Source: Agathobaculum hominis (lineage in GTDB: Bacteria; Bacillota; Clostridia; Oscillospirales; Butyricicoccaceae). Taken from it: DNA of 64,000 bases. Position numbers and translations under genes: made by a program. Of the stretch, positions 24,370-32,535 are shown piece by piece. The stretch's first letter is position 1. Each line of letters opens with the position of its first letter. The notes under the pieces were generated by a model that ran no database searches, was not told the DNA's origin, and saw nothing but the letters and a program-made list of their open reading frames with translations. The stretch is taken from positions 62,001 through 126,000 of the forward strand of contig NZ_JACOPK010000002.1 in assembly GCF_014288055.1 (NCBI RefSeq), given 5' to 3'.

Positions 24370-26661
24370 ATGGCATTAGACAATAAATACCGGGTACACG
24401 AGGTCGCAAAGGACTTCGGCGTATCCACCAGGGAGATCACGGAAATTCTGACCAAGTATCGCACCGAGCCGAAGAACCATATGCAGGTGCTCGACGATGC
24501 CGATCTGTCGGTTATTTTTGAATATATGACCCAGCATCATCAGGTCAAGAACATGGAAAGCCTGCTCGGCGCACAGCAGTCCGAGCGCAAGGAGCAGCCT
24601 GCCGCGAAGCAGGAGGAGAAGCCGGCCGAGAAGGCGCCGGCGCAGACTCCGGCTTCCTCCAAGGTCAAGCAGGTGCACCGCATCGATACGCGCGGCACCG
24701 GCGACGTAAACCTTGCAAAGTACGACGACCATGTCGATAAGCTGGTCGACGCAAAGGCGGAGCGCATGGAGTCCAAGGGCCCCAAGAAGCAGAAGCTCAC
24801 CAAGAAGTCCGATCAGCGCTCCAAGCCGTTCGGCAACAAGCGCCGTCAGGAGGAGCAGGAGAAGATGCGCCGTCTGCAGCGTCAGCAGCAGATGGCAGCG
24901 CTCAAGAAGATCCCGGTCAAGGTCATGATCCCGGACGAGATCTCGGTCGGCGAGCTCGCTTCCCGCATGAAGCGCACCGCAGCGGACGTTATCAAGGGCC
25001 TCATCAAGCTCGGCGTCATGGCGTCCATCTCCGAGGTCATCGACTACGATACCGCAGCGATCGTTGCGGAGGAAATGGGCTGCAAGGTCGAGAAGGAAGT
25101 TCACGTTACCATCGAGGAGCAGCTGTTCGACGAGCACGAGGATAAGGCAGAGGAGCTTCAGCCCCGCGATCCGGTCGTTGTCGTTATGGGTCACGTTGAC
25201 CACGGCAAGACCTCTCTGCTCGACGCGATCCGCAAGACCAAGGTCACCGCAGACGAGGCCGGCGGCATTACGCAGCACATCGGCGCATACCGCGTCAAGA
25301 TCAACGACAAGCCGATCACCTTCCTCGACACCCCGGGCCATGCGGCGTTCACCTCCATGCGTGCACGCGGCGCACAGGTCACCGACATTGCGATCCTGGT
25401 CGTAGCAGCCGACGACGGCATCATGCCGCAGACCATCGAGGCGATCAACCATGCCAAGGCGGCAGGCGTTCCGATCATCGTTGCGGTCAACAAGATCGAC
25501 AAGCCGGCGGCAAATCCGGACCGCGTGCTCCAGCAGCTGACCGAGTACGAACTCGTACCGGAGGAGTGGGGCGGCGACACCATCGTCTGCAATATCTCCG
25601 CGAAGTTCGGTCAGGGCATCGACAACCTGCTCGAAATGGTTCTGCTGACCGCAGAGATGGCTGACCTCAAGGCAAATCCGAACCGCAAGGCGCACGGCAC
25701 TGTCATCGAGGCCAAGCTCGACAAGGGCCGCGGCCCGGTCGCTACCCTGCTCGTTCAGAACGGCACCCTGCACGCAGGCGATACCGTTATCGCGGGCACC
25801 TCTGTCGGCCGCGTCCGCGCGATGACCAACGACGATGGCAAGAAGATCGAGTCCGCAGGCCCGTCCGTTCCGGTCGAGATCATCGGTCTGGCCGAGGTCC
25901 CGGGCGCAGGCGACATCTTCGACGCCGTAGACGACGAGAAGATGGCGCGCGAGCTGGTCGAGCAGCGCAAGGACAAGGAGAAGGAAGAGCGCAACAAGCT
26001 GTTCCACAAGGTAACGCTCGACAACCTGTTCGATTCCATCCAGCAGGGCGAGATGAAGGAGCTGAACATCATCGTCAAGGCCGACGTACAGGGCTCGGTC
26101 GAGGCGGTTCGCTCCTCGCTCGAGAAGCTGTCGAACGATGAGGTTCGCGTCCGCGTCATTCACGGCGCTGTCGGCGCGATCAACGAATCCGACGTTATGC
26201 TCGCCGCCGCTTCGGGCGCGATCATCGTTGGCTTCAACGTTCGTCCGGACCGCACCGCGACCGAATCCGCTGCACAGCAGGGCGTTGACATGCGCATGTA
26301 CCGCGTCATCTATGATGCCATCGAGGAGATGGAGCAGGCGATGAAGGGCATGCTCGAGCCGAAGTTCAAGGAAGTCGTGCTCGGTCACGCAGAGGTTCGT
26401 CAGGTGTTCAAGATCACCGGCGCAGGCGCGGTAGCAGGCTGCTACGTTCAGGACGGCAAGATCCAGCGCAACGCTGAGGTCCGCGTTGTCCGCGACGGCA
26501 TCGTATTCCATGAGGGTCATCTCAACACCCTCAAGCGCTTCAAGGACGACGTCAAGGAAGTCGCTGCTGCATACGAGTGCGGCATGAGCATCGAGAACTA
26601 CAATGATATCAAGGAAGGCGATATCATTGAGTGCTTCGTGATGGAGGAAGTAAAGCAGTAA
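24370..26661 (+). CDS. infB: Translation initiation factor IF-2
   Basis: GTPase that brings fMet-tRNA to the 30S subunit. I use ATG 24370, with TTGGAGG 8 bases upstream; the longer frame from 24220 lies in the repeat. 763 residues: N-terminal IF2-N domain (VHEVAKDFGVSTREITEIL), a Lys/Gln-rich linker, a second IF2-N domain, the G domain with GHVDHGKTSLLD (about residue 275), DTPGHAAFTSMRARGA and NKIDKP, then domains II-IV. No missing motif. Confidence 0.97.
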   Translation: MALDNKYRVHEVAKDFGVSTREITEILTKYRTEPKNHMQVLDDADLSVIFEYMTQHHQVKNMESLLGAQQSERKEQPAAKQEEKPAEKAPAQTPASSKVKQVHRIDTRGTGDVNLAKYDDHVDKLVDAKAERMESKGPKKQKLTKKSDQRSKPFGNKRRQEEQEKMRRLQRQQQMAALKKIPVKVMIPDEISVGELASRMKRTAADVIKGLIKLGVMASISEVIDYDTAAIVAEEMGCKVEKEVHVTIEEQLFDEHEDKAEELQPRDPVVVVMGHVDHGKTSLLDAIRKTKVTADEAGGITQHIGAYRVKINDKPITFLDTPGHAAFTSMRARGAQVTDIAILVVAADDGIMPQTIEAINHAKAAGVPIIVAVNKIDKPAANPDRVLQQLTEYELVPEEWGGDTIVCNISAKFGQGIDNLLEMVLLTAEMADLKANPNRKAHGTVIEAKLDKGRGPVATLLVQNGTLHAGDTVIAGTSVGRVRAMTNDDGKKIESAGPSVPVEIIGLAEVPGAGDIFDAVDDEKMARELVEQRKDKEKEERNKLFHKVTLDNLFDSIQQGEMKELNIIVKADVQGSVEAVRSSLEKLSNDEVRVRVIHGAVGAINESDVMLAAASGAIIVGFNVRPDRTATESAAQQGVDMRMYRVIYDAIEEMEQAMKGMLEPKFKEVVLGHAEVRQVFKITGAGAVAGCYVQDGKIQRNAEVRVVRDGIVFHEGHLNTLKRFKDDVKEVAAAYECGMSIENYNDIKEGDIIECFVMEEVKQ

Positions 26662-26670
26662 ACTGCTTTT
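26652..26670 (+). terminator. Hairpin over the infB stop codon
   Basis: AAGCAG/CTGCTT with a 4-base loop that contains the TAA stop, followed by TTCT. It is weak as a terminator and may only slow transcription before the family B repeat. Confidence 0.4.
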
Positions 26671-26886
26671 CTAAGGGGGACGCTGTCCCCCTTAGATACG
26701 TTTCCGGTTCCCAAGGGAAACCGGAAACGATAACCCCCTCTCGAATGAATACATTCGAGGCCGCGCCGCCGCGGCGCGGGCAGTGGTATAAAAGTCCGGC
26801 GGAGCTGGACTTTTATGGGGAATTGAATCACGCGCTGCGGCGCGTGCCTGAAAATGCGCTTTGCGCATTTCCTTTTAGCAAGAATT
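26671..26886 (+). repeat. Mosaic hairpin repeat, family B copy 2 (between infB and rbfA)
   Basis: Conserved CTAAGGGGGACgctGTCCCCC start (26671-), ATACG, hairpin GTTTCCGGTT/AACCGGAAAC, GATAACCCCCTCTCG, variable stem CGAATG/CATTCG (TCCGC/GCGGA in copy 1), conserved GCCGCGCCGCCGCGGCGCGG, stem ATAAAAGTCC/GGACTTTTAT, GGGGAATT, then CACGCGC/GCGCGTG and AAATGCGC/GCGCATTT hairpins. The conserved blocks match copy 1 almost base for base. Confidence 0.87.
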
Positions 26887-26918
26887 AACCAATCCTCAAG
26901 AGGGAGGTTTGATTTATT

Positions 26919-27290
26919 ATGTCTACTCGAATTGATCGTATTTCCGAAGAAGTGATGAAGGCGCTGGCGGAGGCGCTGCGGTCGGTCAAGGACCCGCGCG
27001 TGCAGAACGCGATGGTTTCGGTCGTGCACTGCGATGTGACCAACGATCTGCGCTATGCAAAGTGCTATATCTCCGTGCTCGGCAGCGAGCAGCAGGCGAA
27101 GGACGTCATGAAGGGCCTCAAGTCTGCGGCCGGATGGCTGCGCCGCGAGGTCGGCCACAAGGTCCAGCTGCGCTACGCGCCCGAGCTGGTGTTCGAGCTC
27201 GACGAGTCGATCACGCGCGGTGCGCACATCTCGGAAATGCTGCATGAACTGAAAAACGAAGGGAAGCTCGGAGGGGAGGACGAGGAATGA
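26919..27290 (+). CDS. rbfA: 30S ribosome-binding factor RbfA
   Basis: Cold-shock-linked 30S maturation factor with a KH-like fold. 123 residues: RIDRISEEVMKALAEALRSV and VSVVHCDVTNDLRYAKCYIS. GGGAGG about 12 bases upstream of ATG 26919. It overlaps nrnA by 4 bp (ATGA). Confidence 0.94.
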   Translation: MSTRIDRISEEVMKALAEALRSVKDPRVQNAMVSVVHCDVTNDLRYAKCYISVLGSEQQAKDVMKGLKSAAGWLRREVGHKVQLRYAPELVFELDESITRGAHISEMLHELKNEGKLGGEDEE

Positions 27291-28246
27291 TCGTTCACGT
27301 TGCTGAAGCGGCTGCCGCTTTGCAGGCGCATGACGATATTCTCATCCTGACCCACCGCCGCCCGGACGGCGATACCGCAGGCTGCGCCGGCGCTCTGTGC
27401 CGCGGTCTGCGCCAGATCGGCAAGCGGGCGTATATTCTGGAGAATCCGGAGATTACAAGACGCTATGCGCCGATGATTACCGACTGTTATCCTCCGGATG
27501 ATTTTAACCCTCGGTATATCGTTTCGACCGATATTGCAGAGGAAAAGCTGTTCCCCGATACGGCGGAGCAGTATAAGGGCAGGGTGGATCTGGTCATCGA
27601 CCACCACGGCTCGAACGAAGGCTTCGGCGCGAAAAACCTCATCCGTGCGGATGCGGGCGCATGCGCGGAGGTGCTGTACGATGTGCTGACGGCGCTCGGA
27701 TGCAGACTGACGCGCGAGATCGCGGAGTGCATTTATGTCGGCGTCTCGACCGATACCGGCTGCTTCAAGTTCTCGAACACGACCGCGCACACCCATGCGG
27801 TCGCGGCGGCGTGCCTGACCGCCGGCATCGACGGCGGCGAGATCAACCGCGCGCTGTTCGAGACCAAGTCGCGTCCGCGCTTCGAGATGGAGCGCATCGT
27901 ATTCGACACGATGGAGTTTCACGAGGACGGCGCGATCGCGGTCGCGGTGCTCTGGCGGAAGGACATCGACCGAGTCGGCGCGGATATGGACGATCTGGAC
28001 TCGATCGCTTCGCTCACGCGGCAGATCGAGGGCGTGCAGATCGGCATTACGATGACCGAAAAGGCGGACGGAACCGTTCGCGTTTCCGTGCGCACGACCA
28101 AGGAAATGGATGCCTCCGCGATCTGCAAACGGGTCGGCGGCGGCGGCCATGTCCGTGCGGCAGGCGCGAGCTTCACCTGCGGCATGGACGAGGCGAAGGC
28201 CGAGATGCTGCGCGTAGCGAAGGAGCAGTTCCATGCAGCAGACTGA
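27287..28246 (+). CDS. nrnA: DHH-family bifunctional oligoribonuclease / pAp phosphatase
   Basis: Degrades 2-5-nt RNAs (nano-RNase) and, in characterised homologues, dephosphorylates pAp. DHH signatures are LTHRRPDGDTAG near residue 18, VIDHHGSNEGF for the DHH triad near residue 105, and the DHHA1 C-terminal GGGGHVRAAGAS. 319 residues. It lies between rbfA and truB, overlapping both, as is common in Clostridia. Confidence 0.93.
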   Translation: MIVHVAEAAAALQAHDDILILTHRRPDGDTAGCAGALCRGLRQIGKRAYILENPEITRRYAPMITDCYPPDDFNPRYIVSTDIAEEKLFPDTAEQYKGRVDLVIDHHGSNEGFGAKNLIRADAGACAEVLYDVLTALGCRLTREIAECIYVGVSTDTGCFKFSNTTAHTHAVAAACLTAGIDGGEINRALFETKSRPRFEMERIVFDTMEFHEDGAIAVAVLWRKDIDRVGADMDDLDSIASLTRQIEGVQIGITMTEKADGTVRVSVRTTKEMDASAICKRVGGGGHVRAAGASFTCGMDEAKAEMLRVAKEQFHAAD

Positions 28247-29150
28247 GCTTTCGGGTATCCTGCTGATGGACAAGCCGCAGGGCTTCACCTCGCATGATGT
28301 GGTGGCCAAGCTGCGCGGCATCCTGCACACGAGGAAAATCGGTCACGGCGGCACGCTCGATCCGCTCGCGACCGGCGTTCTGCCGGTGTTCATCGGCGGC
28401 GCGACCAAGGCGGCGGATTTCGCCGCAGCGCAGGACAAGGAGTACGTCGCGGGCTTTACGCTCGGCTATTGCACGGATACGCAGGATGTGACCGGCGAGA
28501 TCGTGCAGACCGGCGACCGGATCGCGGCGGAATATGCGGTGAAGCGTGCGGTGCGCGGCTTTGTCGGACCGCAGCAGCAGATCCCGCCGATGTACTCCGC
28601 GGTAAAGGTCAACGGCCAGAAGCTGTACGACCTTGCACGCAAGGGCAGGGAGGTCGAACGCCCGGCGCGCGACATCATCGTGCATGAAATGGAGCTGCTG
28701 GACTTCGACGAGAACGCCCAGAAGGGCACGTTGCGCTGTGTAGTCAGCAAGGGCACCTATGTGCGCACGCTCGTGAACGACCTCGGTGAAAAGCTCGGCA
28801 CGCTCGCCGTGCTGCACAGTCTGGTGCGCACGCGCTCGGGCGCGTATCCGCTCGACCGCTGCCGCAGCTTCGAGGACTGCGAGCGGGCGATGGCCGACGG
28901 CACGATGCAGCAGCTCCTGCTGCCGACCGACAGCCTGTTCACCGACTGTCCGGCCGTCGCGCTCACCGCTGAGGGCGCGGAGCGCATCGCGCGCGGCGCA
29001 GTCGTCTTTCCGCGGCAGACAGACAGCCTGCCCGAAACCGCAGGCACGCTGTGCCGTGTGTACCATGAGGGACGCTTCCTCATGCTCGGTCAGGTCCGCG
29101 AGCTCGACAAGGGCGGTCTGGGTCTGTTTGTCTATAAAAACTTTCGATAA
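28233..29150 (+). CDS. truB: tRNA pseudouridine(55) synthase TruB
   Basis: Makes pseudouridine 55 in the T-loop. MDKPQGFTSHDVVAKLR and the catalytic-Asp motif HGGTLDPLATGVLPV are present, then IPPMYSAVKVNGQKLYDLAR and VSKGTYVRTLVNDLG. 305 residues. It overlaps nrnA by 14 bp, indicating coupling. Confidence 0.95.
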   Translation: MQQTELSGILLMDKPQGFTSHDVVAKLRGILHTRKIGHGGTLDPLATGVLPVFIGGATKAADFAAAQDKEYVAGFTLGYCTDTQDVTGEIVQTGDRIAAEYAVKRAVRGFVGPQQQIPPMYSAVKVNGQKLYDLARKGREVERPARDIIVHEMELLDFDENAQKGTLRCVVSKGTYVRTLVNDLGEKLGTLAVLHSLVRTRSGAYPLDRCRSFEDCERAMADGTMQQLLLPTDSLFTDCPAVALTAEGAERIARGAVVFPRQTDSLPETAGTLCRVYHEGRFLMLGQVRELDKGGLGLFVYKNFR

Positions 29151-29168
29151 TTTCAGGGGGATAGCCCG

Positions 29169-30077
29169 ATGATAGAAGTTACAAAACCCCGTGCGATCGC
29201 GCTCGGATATTTTGACGGCGTGCATCTGGGTCATCGTGCGCTCATGCAGAAGGCGGTCGAGCGCGCGAAGCAGATCGGCGGCACGAGCGCCGTGTTCACG
29301 TTCGACGTGCATCCGGACTCGGTCGTCATGGGCCGTCAGGTGCCGCTGCTGACCGCGAACGCCTACCGCCGCGAGGAGATCAAGCAGCTTGGCGGCGTGG
29401 ACGAGGTGATCTTCGGCCATTTTGATGAGCGGATGCAGCATATGGACTGGCGCGATTTCATTCACAAACTGCTCATCGGGCAGTTCCATGCCGGCTGGAT
29501 CATCTCCGGCCGCAACAACCGCTTTGGCTACAAGGGTCAGGGCAACGCCGAGGGCATGGCGGTCGAGTGCGAGAAGGCCGGTATCGGCTACGACTGCATC
29601 GAGGACGTCAAGGTAGACGGCATCGTCGTCTCCTCGACCTATATCCGCCAGCTGATCGCGCAGGGCGACATGGAGGGCGCGGCGAAGTTCCTCGGCCATC
29701 CGTACACCGTGACGGGTATCGTGGAGCATGGCCGCCGCGTCGGCACGAGCGTGCTCGGCGTACCGACGGTCAATCTGCGCCTGCCAGCTGAAATGGCGCT
29801 GCCGCCCTACGGCGTGTACGCGACGCGCGTGCTCGTGGACGGAAAAAGCTATATCGCCGCGACCAATATCGGCGTCAAGCCGACGTTTCTGGACGGCGGC
29901 GCGCCGACCATCGAACCGCATCTGCTCGACTTTTCGGGCGACCTGTACGGCAGGATGATCCATGTCGAGCTGCATAAGTTCCTGCGCCCGGAGATGCAGT
30001 TTGAGTCGGTCGAGGCGCTCAAGAACGCGATCGACGAAAATGTCCGCCAGACGCGCGAGCTTTTCGCCGGGGAATAA
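29169..30077 (+). CDS. ribF: Bifunctional riboflavin kinase / FAD synthetase
   Basis: Makes FMN and then FAD. The N-terminal nucleotidyl-transferase domain has GYFDGVHLGHRAL and the GRNNRFGYKGQG and SSTYIRQLI signatures. The C-terminal flavokinase domain has GVPTVNLRLP and PPYGVYATRV. 302 residues. Last gene of the operon, followed by a terminator. Confidence 0.95.
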   Translation: MIEVTKPRAIALGYFDGVHLGHRALMQKAVERAKQIGGTSAVFTFDVHPDSVVMGRQVPLLTANAYRREEIKQLGGVDEVIFGHFDERMQHMDWRDFIHKLLIGQFHAGWIISGRNNRFGYKGQGNAEGMAVECEKAGIGYDCIEDVKVDGIVVSSTYIRQLIAQGDMEGAAKFLGHPYTVTGIVEHGRRVGTSVLGVPTVNLRLPAEMALPPYGVYATRVLVDGKSYIAATNIGVKPTFLDGGAPTIEPHLLDFSGDLYGRMIHVELHKFLRPEMQFESVEALKNAIDENVRQTRELFAGE

Positions 30078-30111
30078 GCGCAGACAAGGAAAAAGAGTAA
30101 AAGAGTAAGAG

Positions 30112-30140
30112 AAAAAGGCACGCCGTCGGCGTGCCTTTTT
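30112..30140 (+). terminator. Rho-independent terminator after ribF
   Basis: AAAAA, GGCACGCC (30117-30124), 3-base loop, GGCGTGCC (30128-30135), TTTTT. The flanking A- and T-runs would also let it work from the minus strand. Confidence 0.92.
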
Positions 30141-30424
30141 GCGCCCAAAGGGCGCAGTTTTCTGTCGCATTCCGGCGAAGCCGGAACAGGCAGGACAGGC
30201 GCACCGCAGTGCGCCGCATAAAATTCCCTATAAAAGTCCAACTCTGCCGGACTTTTATTCCTCTGCTCGCGCCGCGTCGGCGCGACCTCGTCCGCCGCAC
30301 CCCAGGGCACCTTCTCTTGCCCTTTCAGGGCAATTCACCTTGTGCGGACGAGAGGGGGTGTCGTTTCCGGTTTCTCCGGAACCGGAAACGTATCCAGGGG
30401 GGACAGCGTCCCCCCTGGAAGAAA
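30141..30424 (-). repeat. Mosaic hairpin repeat, family B copy 3 (reverse orientation)
   Basis: Read on the minus strand from 30424: GGGGGGACgctGTCCCCCC, ATACG, GTTTCCGGTT/AACCGGAAAC, CCCCCTCTCG, and a variable stem CGTCCGC/GCGGACG with an extra nested hairpin (GCCCT/AGGGC). The palindrome GTCGCGCCGACGCGGCGCGA follows (slightly diverged), then stem ATAAAAGTCC/GGACTTTTAT, GGGAATTTTA, GGCGCAC/GTGCGCC, TTCCGGC/GCCGGAA and GCGCCC/GGGCGC. At about 284 bp it is the longest copy. It sits after the ribF terminator in a plus/minus convergent gap. Confidence 0.87.
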
Positions 30425-30436
30425 GCCCGCAGGCAC

Positions 30437-30472
30437 GGAAAAAGGCCGCCTGTATTCACAGACGGCCTTTTC
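30437..30472 (-). terminator. Terminator of the small minus-strand gene
   Basis: AAGGCCG-C-CTGT / ACAG-A-CGGCCTT stem; on the minus strand it is followed by TTTTTCC. It is placed about 60 bases past the stop codon of the 40-residue gene. Confidence 0.75.
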
Positions 30473-30529
30473 CACAAAGAGTAGGTAAAAAGAGTAAAGA
30501 AAGAAAAAATAATGAGAGATATAAGCAGA

Positions 30530-30652
30530 TTAACGGGCGAAGCGGTTGTAGAACGCTTCCTCACGGTCACGGCCCATCAGCGCAGAATCTACACGATAAC
30601 CATTGGTAAGCATCGCTGCAAGCGTCTCAAAATAACCACGAGTGTTCTTCAT
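30530..30652 (-). CDS. Small hypothetical protein (40 residues)
   Basis: ATG at 30652, stop at 30530-30532. Sequence starts MKNTRGYFETLAAMLTNG and ends GRDREEAFYNRFAR; it is hydrophilic, with no cysteine pair and no membrane segment. Three signs say it is real: a GGAGG site about 10 bases before the ATG, a promoter on the minus strand at 30717-30744 and a strong terminator at 30437-30472. I do not recognise a family. Monocistronic mini-genes like this can be regulators or stress proteins, but nothing here shows which. Confidence 0.65.
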   Translation of the reverse strand: MKNTRGYFETLAAMLTNGYRVDSALMGRDREEAFYNRFAR

Positions 30653-30716
30653 AAGGGGTTGACCTCCGTTTCAATGAATTCTTTTTAATTTTGTCCGGTT
30701 TCCCTTGACGAGTATT

Positions 30717-30744
30717 ATTATAGTCATTTTATATAAAAATGCAA
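30717..30744 (-). promoter_or_regulatory. Promoter of the small minus-strand gene
   Basis: On the minus strand TTGCAT (30744-30739), 16-bp spacer, TATAAT (30722-30717). The surrounding 30653-30870 stretch is very A/T-rich compared with the rest of the window. Confidence 0.6.
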
Positions 30745-30870
30745 TTCGAATTTTGTTTAATATAATCAAAGAAAATCACTTGGTTTTTGTATATTAAGCA
30801 CAAATTAAAAAGATGTAAAATGTAAGTAAAGCACAAATACTGGATATTTGCCGGAAAATATGGGAATATG

Positions 30871-30898
30871 GGAACATTTCCGGGGGAAAAGCCGTGTT
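30871..30898 (+). promoter_or_regulatory. Possible ECF-type autoregulatory promoter
   Basis: GGAAC (30871-30875), 17-base spacer and CGTGTT (30893-30898), the general shape of ECF sigma promoters. It would leave almost no leader before the ribosome binding site, so this is a guess. Confidence 0.3.
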
Positions 30899-30922
30899 AT
30901 GAGTGAAAGGAGGATGAGAGAC

Positions 30923-31489
30923 ATGTCAGATGAATTGCGCGAGGACGCATTCCTGGAGGATGCGATGGAGCGATACGGCGACGCCGTGTACCGGCTCGCG
31001 CTCTGCCGCCTCGGCTCCCGCGCGGATGCGGAGGACGTTTATCAGGATGTTTTTCTGCGTCTGCTGCGCGATACGACGGCGTTTCGCGACGGTGAACATC
31101 TCAAGGCATGGCTGCTGCGCGTGACGCTGCACTGCTGCGTTGATCTGCGGCGCTCGGCGTGGTGGAAGCGCACCGCGCCTCTGGAAGCCGCCGCGGATGC
31201 CGCCGCGCCGCTGAGCGAGGAGAAGGGCGCGCTCTGGCAGGCGGTCGAAGCGCTGCCGGCCGATCTGCGTACCGCCGTGTGGCTGCACTATGTCGAGGGC
31301 TACGGCACGGACGAAATCGCGGAAATCGTGAACTGCCGTCCGGCGACGGTACGGACAAGGCTGCATCGCGCACGCAAAAAACTGCAAACCGAACTGGAAG
31401 GAGAGCTGAATGATGAACATGTGGGACGAAATGAAGAATATCAAGGCGCCGGACGAGCTGAAGGCGCGGACTCGCGCGGCGGTGCGTGA
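30923..31489 (+). CDS. ECF-type sigma-70 family RNA polymerase sigma factor
   Basis: 188 residues from ATG 30923, chosen because AAAGGAGG (30906-30913) lies 9 bases upstream; in-frame ATGs at 30848, 30899 and 30914 lack a site. Region 2 is seen in YGDAVYRLALCRLGSRADAE and DVYQDVFLRLLRDT; region 4 in LHYVEGYGTDEIAEIVNCRP. The last 27 codons overlap the next gene by 80 bp, a long overlap. The conserved part ends near LQTELEGEL, so the overlap tail may be junk sequence or a fused accessory tail. It is paired with a membrane protein in the usual sigma/anti-sigma order. Confidence 0.85.
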   Translation: MSDELREDAFLEDAMERYGDAVYRLALCRLGSRADAEDVYQDVFLRLLRDTTAFRDGEHLKAWLLRVTLHCCVDLRRSAWWKRTAPLEAAADAAAPLSEEKGALWQAVEALPADLRTAVWLHYVEGYGTDEIAEIVNCRPATVRTRLHRARKKLQTELEGELNDEHVGRNEEYQGAGRAEGADSRGGA

Positions 31490-32309
31490 GGAAAAAGGCA
31501 GAGCGCGGCAGCCGGTCCGCAGCATGAGGGGCGGCATGAAGCGGCTGCTCGCGGCAGCGTGCGCATTTGCGGTCGTACTCGGCGGCGCGGCCCTGCACAG
31601 CAGACAGACCGGAAGCGATCCCGTGACGGACATCGCGCACACGTTCGGTCTGGTGGCATATGCTGCCGATACGGGCGAGATGCGTCAGCCGAAGGACAGC
31701 AGGATCGTGTTCGACTGCGGCAGCGGCGCAGACGACCCGGACAAGGGATTTTTCTCCGGCTGCCTGTTCAAGGTGACGGGCGAGCACATCAAAACCGTCT
31801 CCGCGACCATCGACAGGGGCGCGGTCTACCGCACAAAGACCGTTAAGGATACCTCGGCTGATCGCGATGAATGGGTGCGCACGATGCATCAGGGCACGAA
31901 CCCTGAACTCGACGGCGCGGATACCGTGATGGTCTGGGGTAACGGCTTTGAGGGCGCAGAGCAGATGTACGCCGACCTGTGCTGGAAGCTGGACAACGGC
32001 TTCACCGACGAGTACAACCCGGACGTCAGCTACGGTCTGTGGCTGCCCAGCCGGCAGGAGAGCGAGGACGACGACCTTCAGGACTCGTGGCATAAGTCGG
32101 TGGACGGCTTTGAGGGCGCGAAGCTGAACGTTACGGTCACATTCACCGACGGCTCGGAGCAGATGCAGTCCATGACGCTCCACACCGGAAAACTCGCCGT
32201 CGAATACAAGAGCGAAGCGTCCGGTCCGAGCCTTACCGGCGAAGTGCTGACCGACGAGCAGGCGGCGGCCGAAGGCTATATCTACGGCGTTTACGCCGAG
32301 CTGGACTGA
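31410..32309 (+). CDS. Membrane-anchored partner of the ECF sigma factor (putative anti-sigma)
   Basis: 299 residues. N-terminal cytoplasmic part of about 42 residues (WDEMKNIKAPDELKARTRAA) with no HxxxCxxC motif, then one membrane helix (RLLAAACAFAVVLGGAAL). A large extracytoplasmic domain follows, with two cysteines in VFDCGSGADD and FSGCLFKVTG that could form a disulfide. The placement right after a sigma gene with overlap suggests an anti-sigma role. Similar proteins in Clostridia carry DUF4179-like sensor domains. GGAAGGAG site 6 bases before ATG 31410; ATG 31413 is equally possible. Confidence 0.7.
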   Translation: MMNMWDEMKNIKAPDELKARTRAAVREEKGRARQPVRSMRGGMKRLLAAACAFAVVLGGAALHSRQTGSDPVTDIAHTFGLVAYAADTGEMRQPKDSRIVFDCGSGADDPDKGFFSGCLFKVTGEHIKTVSATIDRGAVYRTKTVKDTSADRDEWVRTMHQGTNPELDGADTVMVWGNGFEGAEQMYADLCWKLDNGFTDEYNPDVSYGLWLPSRQESEDDDLQDSWHKSVDGFEGAKLNVTVTFTDGSEQMQSMTLHTGKLAVEYKSEASGPSLTGEVLTDEQAAAEGYIYGVYAELD

Positions 32310-32322
32310 GCGGCGGTGATTC

Positions 32323-32351
32323 TTGACAACATACGGGAGAAAGCCTATAAT
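32323..32351 (+). promoter_or_regulatory. Perfect-consensus promoter of the LDCC gene
   Basis: TTGACA (32323-32328), 17-bp spacer, TATAAT (32346-32351). Both hexamers match the vegetative consensus exactly, the only such case I noticed in the window. It implies strong constitutive expression. Confidence 0.85.
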
Positions 32352-32385
32352 ATTGGTAGGAATATAAACAGGGAAGGTATCCGAT

Positions 32386-32517
32386 ATGCTGTTCAAAAAA
32401 CTGAAACAGGCGTGGTCGAACTGGCTGAACCGCATGGCGAGCCAGAACAAGGCTGCCTTCGGCAGCGAAACGCTCGACTGCTGCCGCGTCGGCCGGGAAA
32501 ACCATAAGAAAAAATAA
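32386..32517 (+). CDS. LDCC-motif small putative metal-binding protein
   Basis: 43 residues: MLFKKLKQAWSNWLNRMASQ, then NKAAFGSETLDCCRVGRENH, then KKK. The FGSETLDCC segment matches the small Firmicutes family named for its LDCC motif and thought to bind metal through the two cysteines; no function is established. The N-terminal part is an amphipathic helix with three tryptophan or phenylalanine residues. Monocistronic, with a perfect promoter and a terminator hairpin at 32536-32559. Confidence 0.8.
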   Translation: MLFKKLKQAWSNWLNRMASQNKAAFGSETLDCCRVGRENHKKK

Positions 32518-32535
32518 ACAGCGGAAAAACGAAAA

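Noticed and set aside
24376..26520. 714-codon minus-strand frame opposite infB
   Set aside because: Same kind of shadow; infB motifs on the plus strand are complete.
26631..26888. 85-codon plus-strand frame after infB
   Set aside because: It lies wholly in the family B repeat; the equivalent region of the other copies does not keep the frame.
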